Assembly: GCA_017694275.1 (NCBI GenBank)
Contig: JADINB010000090.1
Span: 1-28,950, forward strand
Direction: 5' to 3'
Source: Candidatus Egerieousia excrementavium
Lineage (GTDB): Bacteria; Bacteroidota; Bacteroidia; Bacteroidales; UBA932
Length of the DNA stretch: 28,950 bases
Below the pieces are notes generated by a model. That model saw nothing but the letters and a program-made list of their open reading frames with translations, searched no databases and had not been told where the DNA came from. A program made the position numbers and the translations under genes. Numbering within the stretch: the first letter of the stretch is position 1; each line of letters begins with the position of its first letter. Shown piece after piece: positions 25,086 through 28,950 of the stretch.

Positions 25086-25382
25086 TGAGGATTGAATATA
25101 TTCTGTCAACTGTTTATCCAATGACTCAAGGCTCTCCATGAGCCTTTCCGTCTCATTGTTTTTTCTGTTTTCCATCAGTTCCGTTGCTATGGACAACGTT
25201 GCCATGGCAAGATAGTCCTGATCGTCACTGTTAATCCCTCCGGAAAAATTCTGCTTCAGCCTGTTGACGGTTTCATCAACCTTTTTGGCTGCCAACCTTA
25301 AAATCTCCTCCTGGGAAGCTTCTACCTTGAGTGCATAAGTCTTCCCTGCAATAGTGATTCTAATACGTTGTGTCTCTTCCAT
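25077..25382 (-). CDS. zapA: Cell division protein ZapA
   Basis: A 101-residue protein that bundles FtsZ filaments at the division ring. The ATG at 25382 is chosen because it gives the usual MEETQRIRITIAGKTYALKV start; a TTG at 25388 in the same frame would overlap the upstream gene stop. The N-terminal half is the beta-alpha ZapA head and the C-terminal half is the coiled-coil tail (ENRKNNETERLMESLESLDKQL). The ATG is 2 nt after the stop of the coiled-coil gene. Its own stop codon lies inside the closing stem of the 6S RNA. Confidence 0.88.
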   Translation of the reverse strand: MEETQRIRITIAGKTYALKVEASQEEILRLAAKKVDETVNRLKQNFSGGINSDDQDYLAMATLSIATELMENRKNNETERLMESLESLDKQLTEYIQSSSR

Positions 25383-25384
25383 TA

Positions 25385-25675
25385 TCAATTATTTAGCAGA
25401 GAGATACATTTATCAATTTCCCTAACAATTCTGGCAATTCTTTGTCTGGCCTCTTTTATATCTTGTGATGATGCTTCAAAAGCAGTCGTCAGTTGTTTCT
25501 TTTCTAATTTGTCTTCCAGTTCCTTTACTTTCGTTTTATATTTTTCCAAATCCGTCATGGTTTCAGAGAGCTTCCTTTCAAGTTCTCCCTTCTCGAAAAG
25601 GGCTGCTTCATAACATGATATGATATGTTCTATGTGCCCTTTGAGTTTTGAAACTATTTGACTCTCTTCACCCAT
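25385..25675 (-). CDS. Small coiled-coil protein upstream of zapA
   Basis: A 96-residue protein that is almost entirely charged heptad-like helix (GELERKLSETMTDLEKYKTKVKELEDKLEKKQ, then IARIVREIDKCISLLNN). I recognise no enzyme motif. Its place directly before zapA, with 2 nt between the genes, suggests a cell-division role, perhaps as a ZapB-like partner, but this is inferred from position. No signal peptide or membrane helix is seen. A TAACTTTGC promoter box lies just upstream, giving a very short leader of about 7 nt. Confidence 0.75.
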   Translation of the reverse strand: MGEESQIVSKLKGHIEHIISCYEAALFEKGELERKLSETMTDLEKYKTKVKELEDKLEKKQLTTAFEASSQDIKEARQRIARIVREIDKCISLLNN

Positions 25676-25687
25676 GATACATTTGCT

Positions 25688-25696
25688 GCAAAGTTA
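25688..25696 (-). promoter_or_regulatory. Bacteroidetes-type -7 element for the zapA-6S-rny cluster
   Basis: The minus strand reads TAACTTTGC, an exact TAnnTTTGY match whose last base is 13 nt before the ATG at 25675. Predicted start near 25682 would leave a leader of only about 7 nt. No clear -33 box is found. It separates this cluster from the oxidoreductase operon upstream. Confidence 0.6.
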
Positions 25697-25716
25697 AGAA
25701 TAAAATGGATAAATCG

Positions 25717-26268
25717 CTAAACCTTATTGATGATTTTTACATTATTTATGCCTGTTTCAATGGCCTGTACGTTAATCCCTATAAGGTGGTGGCTTCTTTC
25801 CGGTATGGACTTTTTCAACCCGAGAACGATATTTTCCATTGAAATGACCGGTTTCATTTTCAGAAATGCACCCAGGACAACCATGTTGTAGGTCTTTGTA
25901 TTGCCAAGCAGTGCACTTTCGTTTGCAGCATCGATGGTGCATATCGTAATGTCTTGCCTTGACGGGGGAATTGTTATGCCGTTTGGATCATATATAAGCA
26001 GCCCTCCAGGTTTTACTGCCGGCCCGAACTTGTCCATGGACTGCTGGTTAAGGATTATCGCCGTATCAAACCTGGCCAGAACCGGTGAGCTTATCTTGCT
26101 GTCGCTTATTATGACCGTTACGTTGGCGGTGCCGCCTCTCATTTCCGGACCGTACGACGGCATCCATGTAACCTCCTTGTCCTGCATTATTCCAGAGTAT
26201 GCAAGTATTTTCCCCATAGAGAGGACCCCTTGTCCTCCGAATCCGGCTATTATTATCTCTTCTTTCAT
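25717..26268 (-). CDS. 2-oxoacid:ferredoxin oxidoreductase, gamma subunit
   Basis: A 183-residue gamma-domain protein of the pyruvate/ketoisovalerate/2-oxoglutarate:ferredoxin oxidoreductase superfamily. The start IIIAGFGGQGVLSMGKILAYSG is the family signature, followed by SYGPEMRGGTANVTVIIS and LNQQSMDKF. It forms the complex with the alpha, beta and ferredoxin subunits encoded just upstream, and its ATG is 9 nt after the beta stop. No terminator is visible in the 41 nt before the coiled-coil gene, so readthrough into zapA is possible. Substrate (2-oxoglutarate or branched 2-oxoacids) is not resolved by sequence. Confidence 0.9.
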   Translation of the reverse strand: MKEEIIIAGFGGQGVLSMGKILAYSGIMQDKEVTWMPSYGPEMRGGTANVTVIISDSKISSPVLARFDTAIILNQQSMDKFGPAVKPGGLLIYDPNGITIPPSRQDITICTIDAANESALLGNTKTYNMVVLGAFLKMKPVISMENIVLGLKKSIPERSHHLIGINVQAIETGINNVKIINKV

Positions 26269-26277
26269 AAAAATCTT

Positions 26278-27039
26278 TTATCTGTCTTTTACGTCTCCAA
26301 GAGGATAGAACGGAAACATGTTCTCCTCCATCCATTTGTTGGCCTTGACTGGCGTGAGTTTCCACCCTGAGTTACAGGTGCTTACAATTTCCACAAATGA
26401 TGTTCCCTTGTTGAGCATCGAATTTTCGAAAGCTTTCCTTATTGCTTTCTTGCACTTTCTTACCGCCTGTGGAGTGTGGGCAGACTGTCTGGTCACATAG
26501 CACGTGCCGTCGAGCTTTGCCACGATTTCGGTCATTTTGAGTGGAAAGCCGTTCAGGTCTGAGCGTCGTCCGTATGGAGTGGTGGAGGTAATCTGGCCAA
26601 GCAGTGTCGTGGGGGCCATCTGTCCGCCTGTCATGCCGTATATCGCATTGTTTATAAATATGATTACTATGTTCTCACCTCTGTTGCATGCATGAATGAC
26701 TTCTGCCGTGCCTATTGAGGCAAGATCTCCGTCTCCCTGATATGTAAAGACATATTTATAGGGGTTGAGCCTTTTTACGGCAGTGGCAAGTGCAGGGGCC
26801 CTGCCGTGTGCCGCCTGCTGCCAGTCTATGTCGATATAGTTATATGCAAAGACCGCACATCCGACCGGCGATATACCGATGGTCTTCTCTTGTATTCCCA
26901 TGTCTTCTATTACCTCGGCTATCATTTTGTGTACCACTCCATGGGTACAGCCGGGGCAGTAGTGCATTACAGTATCTGTAAGCAGAGGAGTCTTGCTGTA
27001 AACCAGATTCTCCTCCTTTATCAAATCTTCTCTCTCCAT
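26278..27039 (-). CDS. 2-oxoacid:ferredoxin oxidoreductase, beta subunit (TPP-binding)
   Basis: A 253-residue subunit that binds thiamine pyrophosphate and a 4Fe-4S cluster and carries out CoA-dependent oxidative decarboxylation with ferredoxin as acceptor. YCPGCTHG near residue 28 and SPVGCAVF hold cluster cysteines, with a further cysteine in VSTCNSGW. GDGDLASIGTAEVIHACNRG then NNAIYGMTGGQ is the TPP and Mg2+ motif. The WEENMFPFYPLG-like tail is typical of KorB/VorA-type subunits. The gap to the alpha gene is 6 nt and to gamma 9 nt. Confidence 0.92.
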   Translation of the reverse strand: MEREDLIKEENLVYSKTPLLTDTVMHYCPGCTHGVVHKMIAEVIEDMGIQEKTIGISPVGCAVFAYNYIDIDWQQAAHGRAPALATAVKRLNPYKYVFTYQGDGDLASIGTAEVIHACNRGENIVIIFINNAIYGMTGGQMAPTTLLGQITSTTPYGRRSDLNGFPLKMTEIVAKLDGTCYVTRQSAHTPQAVRKCKKAIRKAFENSMLNKGTSFVEIVSTCNSGWKLTPVKANKWMEENMFPFYPLGDVKDR

Positions 27040-27045
27040 AATCTC

Positions 27046-28125
27046 CTAATTGATGTTTTTCTTGAATTCCTCCAGTATCTGATCTGGAGAGGGGACCATT
27101 CCTCCATATCTGCCGTAGAAATTTACCGGTATTCTTCCGTTGACCGCGAGTCTCACGTCTTCAACCATCTGTCCGGCACTCAACTCCACGACAAGCATAG
27201 TCTTTACCTTCTGCGCAAAGGCTTCAATTTCCCTTTTGGGGAACGGATAGAGTGTTACAGGACGCAGCAGCCCGGCTTTTATCCCCTGTTCGCGGGCCAT
27301 GTCTGTTACTGTTTCCGCAATGCGGGACATGCTGCCGTACGCTATGATCAGATGTTCGGCATCTTCTGTCCTGTATGTGGAGTACATAACCTCATTTTCT
27401 TCGATTTTCCGGTGTTTTTCTATAAGTTTCAGGTTGAATTTTTCCTGAACCGGAGCTTCAAGTGCCAGTGAAGTTATTATGTTACGCTTTCTGTCGGTCT
27501 TCTTTCCTGTTGTAGCCCAGTTGCCGCACTCCGCTTCGATTTCCGCTTCGCTTCTGCGTGGTTTTGCCGGGCCGAGCTCCACTTTTTCCATCATCTGTCC
27601 GATTACTCCATCGGCCAGAATCATGGCCGGTATCCTGTATTTGAATGCAAGGGTAAATGCCTTGTCTACAAAATCATACATCTCCTGTACCGATGCCGGG
27701 GCCAGTACAATCAGCCTGTAGTCTCCATGTCCTCCACCCTTTACACACTGGAAGTAATCTGCCTGGCTCGGCTGTATGGTGCCAAGCCCCGGGCCTCCGC
27801 GCATTACATCTACCACCAGGCAGGGGAGTTCAGCTCCTGCCAGGTAACTGAGCCCCTCGCACATGAGACTGATTCCCGGGCTGCTGGACGAGGTCATGAC
27901 TCTCTTGCCTGTCGCTGCGCCTCCATACAGCATGTTTATTGAGGCCGTCTCGCTTTCCGCTTGCAATACCACCATGCCGGTGCTCTCCCACGGCTGTTGC
28001 TCCATCAGTGTCTCCATTATTTCAGACTGTGGTGTTATGGGGTAGCCGAAATAGCCGTCGCAGCCGCACCTGATGGCTCCAAAGGCTATGGCCTCGTTTC
28101 CTTTCATCAATAATTTTTCTGCCAT
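27046..28125 (-). CDS. vorB: 2-oxoacid:ferredoxin oxidoreductase, alpha subunit
   Basis: A 359-residue subunit from the ATG at 28125, chosen because it gives MAEKLLMKGNEAIAFGAIRCG, has AAAGGAG 5 nt upstream, and leaves 20 nt after the ferredoxin stop. The frame is open to 28212, but the longer start would lie inside the ferredoxin gene. Family marks are DGYFGYPITPQSEIMETL, SSPGISLMCEGLSYLAGAELP and GGPGLGTIQPSQADYFQ. Homologues are often named VorB or KorA. Together with the beta, gamma and ferredoxin genes it gives the four-part enzyme that makes acyl-CoA and reduced ferredoxin, or fixes CO2 in reverse in the branched TCA route of these anaerobes. Confidence 0.9.
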   Translation of the reverse strand: MAEKLLMKGNEAIAFGAIRCGCDGYFGYPITPQSEIMETLMEQQPWESTGMVVLQAESETASINMLYGGAATGKRVMTSSSSPGISLMCEGLSYLAGAELPCLVVDVMRGGPGLGTIQPSQADYFQCVKGGGHGDYRLIVLAPASVQEMYDFVDKAFTLAFKYRIPAMILADGVIGQMMEKVELGPAKPRRSEAEIEAECGNWATTGKKTDRKRNIITSLALEAPVQEKFNLKLIEKHRKIEENEVMYSTYRTEDAEHLIIAYGSMSRIAETVTDMAREQGIKAGLLRPVTLYPFPKREIEAFAQKVKTMLVVELSAGQMVEDVRLAVNGRIPVNFYGRYGGMVPSPDQILEEFKKNIN

Positions 28126-28145
28126 GTCTTGTCTCCTTTTTTTTG

Positions 28146-28379
28146 TCAGATTCTGCTTCTGTAAACCTTTACAATTGCAGAATCCGGACATACAACCGCA
28201 CAGTTTGTACATCCGGTGCAGTTGTCGTTTGCAATATATACGTAATTATATCCTTTTCCGTTTACCTCCCTGGATAGGGCAAGTGCCTTGGACGGGCAGT
28301 TTATCACACATATCCCGCAACCTTTGCATATCTGCCTGTCTATAATAACCGTTCCTTTTACAGCCATCTCATTTTCCAT
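28146..28379 (-). CDS. 2[4Fe-4S] ferredoxin subunit of the 2-oxoacid oxidoreductase
   Basis: A 77-residue dicluster ferredoxin with ICKGCGICVINCP and CTGCTNCAVVCP, the two CxxCxxCxxxCP motifs. It is the electron-carrying delta subunit for the alpha, beta and gamma subunits encoded downstream. Start is either the ATG at 28379 (overlapping the upstream small gene by 11 bp) or the internal ATG at 28367, which lies 1 nt after that gene's TGA; both give the same iron-sulfur core. Gene order delta-alpha-beta-gamma is the usual one. Confidence 0.92.
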   Translation of the reverse strand: MENEMAVKGTVIIDRQICKGCGICVINCPSKALALSREVNGKGYNYVYIANDNCTGCTNCAVVCPDSAIVKVYRSRI

Positions 28380-28536
28380 TTAAAAAATCCAAACTTCTTG
28401 TAACCTGTTCCACAATGTGGTTCCATCTTAGTATTATGCCTATTATCAAAATTACCGCCAGTACGATCATACCCTGCATAAAGGGAGTCGCGCTTTTAAA
28501 TTTGTTTGCCAATTTGTTGAAAAATGTTTTGATCAT
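28369..28536 (-). CDS. Short single-helix membrane protein, 55 residues
   Basis: From the ATG at 28536 to TGA at 28369-28371 the minus strand encodes 55 residues. It starts with a basic amphipathic stretch (MIKTFFNKLANKFK), then one transmembrane helix (MIVLAVILIIGIILRW), then a polar tail ending SLDFLNGK. Its stop overlaps or abuts the ferredoxin start, which suggests translational coupling. I recognise no family. The regular amphipathic-plus-helix layout and its tight coupling make it a likely real gene; a membrane tether for the oxidoreductase is one guess. Short length keeps confidence moderate. Confidence 0.6.
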   Translation of the reverse strand: MIKTFFNKLANKFKSATPFMQGMIVLAVILIIGIILRWNHIVEQVTRSLDFLNGK

Positions 28537-28624
28537 TAATCTTTTCTGCTTTTATAACAGGTGTTTATAATATTTTAGCCAATTTTGATTCCGGCACATA
28601 AATTTATAAAATAATTGTGGTATG
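28537..28624. other. AT-rich intergenic spacer
   Basis: An 88-bp AT-rich gap between the stop of the partial protein and the ATG of the 55-residue gene. I find no exact TAnnTTTG box on the minus strand and no stable hairpin. A promoter for the oxidoreductase operon would be expected here but is not identified. Confidence 0.4.
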
Positions 28625-28950
28625 TCAATCAATATTGATACCGTAATTTAAAAAATCTGAAAACTCTTTTGCAGGTTTATGCCTTTCAGCGGTGTAATCG
28701 AATAAAAACCAGTGGCGTTGCCCGTCGTAATCCAGGTAGAAATAATTTATGGTACGTGAAGAGGCATCGAAATGCGGGTTGGGGACCTCATTCTTTTCTA
28801 TGTGCCATTTGCGCAGAGGGCCTGCAGGTTCCTTTTTGAGTGAAAGTCCGGCTCTTACCCAGAAAAGGGTGAAAAGGGTCAGCAGATTTGGGTGGTTTTT
28901 CTTACAGAACCCGTAGAGTAATAATGATTTGCCTTCTGCACTATATGGGG
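28625..28950 (-). CDS. Unknown protein, C-terminal part only
   Basis: The minus strand is open from the window edge to a TGA at 28625-28627, giving the last 107 residues of a protein whose N-terminus lies beyond 28950. The visible part is a mixed hydrophobic and aromatic stretch (YGFCKKNHPNLLTLFTLFWVRAG), then a beta-rich tail with DYDGQRHWFLFDYTAERHK. Codon use looks like the neighbours. I do not recognise the family and cannot say more without the N-terminal part. Confidence 0.6.
   Translation of the reverse strand, partial: PYSAEGKSLLLYGFCKKNHPNLLTLFTLFWVRAGLSLKKEPAGPLRKWHIEKNEVPNPHFDASSRTINYFYLDYDGQRHWFLFDYTAERHKPAKEFSDFLNYGINID

Noticed and set aside
28126..28212. N-terminal extension of the oxidoreductase alpha subunit
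   Set aside because: It would overlap the ferredoxin gene and adds a Cys-rich stretch that is just the ferredoxin coding region read in another frame; the ATG at 28125 has a good ribosome binding site.
1..28950. CRISPR array, IS element, prophage or tRNA-associated island
   Set aside because: No direct repeat array, transposase, integrase or tRNA sequence was seen; gene content is core metabolism and cell-cycle functions throughout.

Overview
The window looks like chromosomal DNA of a Bacteroidales bacterium (phylum Bacteroidota), probably an anaerobic propionate and succinate former. The reasons are a Na+-pumping methylmalonyl-CoA decarboxylase cluster with methylmalonyl-CoA epimerase, the Bacteroidetes-type MGRAFEFRK start of YebC, recF next to a DUF721 gene, DUF4301 and DUF4492 genes, a cytochrome bd oxidase, and several intergenic TAnnTTTG elements, the -7 box of the Bacteroidetes primary sigma factor. 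No phage, IS element, CRISPR array, tRNA or rRNA gene was found, and no gene-free stretch reaches 300 bp.

Layout. (1) 1-4407, minus strand: mce, mmdA, a lamin-tail/OadG fusion, the biotin carrier and oadB (cut by the window edge) form one operon for decarboxylating methylmalonyl-CoA to propionyl-CoA coupled to Na+ export. (2) 4539-6524, plus: an LtaS/MdoB-type alkaline-phosphatase-fold membrane transferase, divergent from mce, with overlapping promoter elements. (3) 6604-8018, minus: yebC and a membrane-anchored TPR protein. (4) 8125-12066, plus: recF, DUF721 (DciA-like), pdxB and DUF4301, tightly packed or overlapping. (5) 12165-13139, minus: a deoxyhypusine synthase-like protein. (6) 13241-23117, plus: a run of about 10 kb with gaps of 20 nt or less: lysA, tetR-type regulator, ffh, folD, DUF4492, cydA, cydB, an SLC1-type symporter and a 5'-nucleotidase lipoprotein, closed by a strong hairpin. 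(7) 23193-23307: a structured intergenic element. (8) 28950-23290, minus: a partial unknown protein, a 55-residue membrane protein, a four-subunit 2-oxoacid:ferredoxin oxidoreductase, a coiled-coil protein, zapA, a 6S RNA and rny (RNase Y).

The clearest anomaly is an in-frame amber codon in cydA (17739-17741) exactly where the family has a conserved Trp, with the rest of the frame intact and cydB normal. Other points worth a second look are the 6S RNA whose closing stem contains the zapA stop codon, the OadG subunit carrying a periplasmic lamin-tail domain, the structured element beside rny, the short membrane ORF coupled to the ferredoxin gene, the DHS-like protein with a retained catalytic lysine, and UGPase-like motifs in DUF4301. 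I did not find anything I would call a wholly new defence or mobile system.
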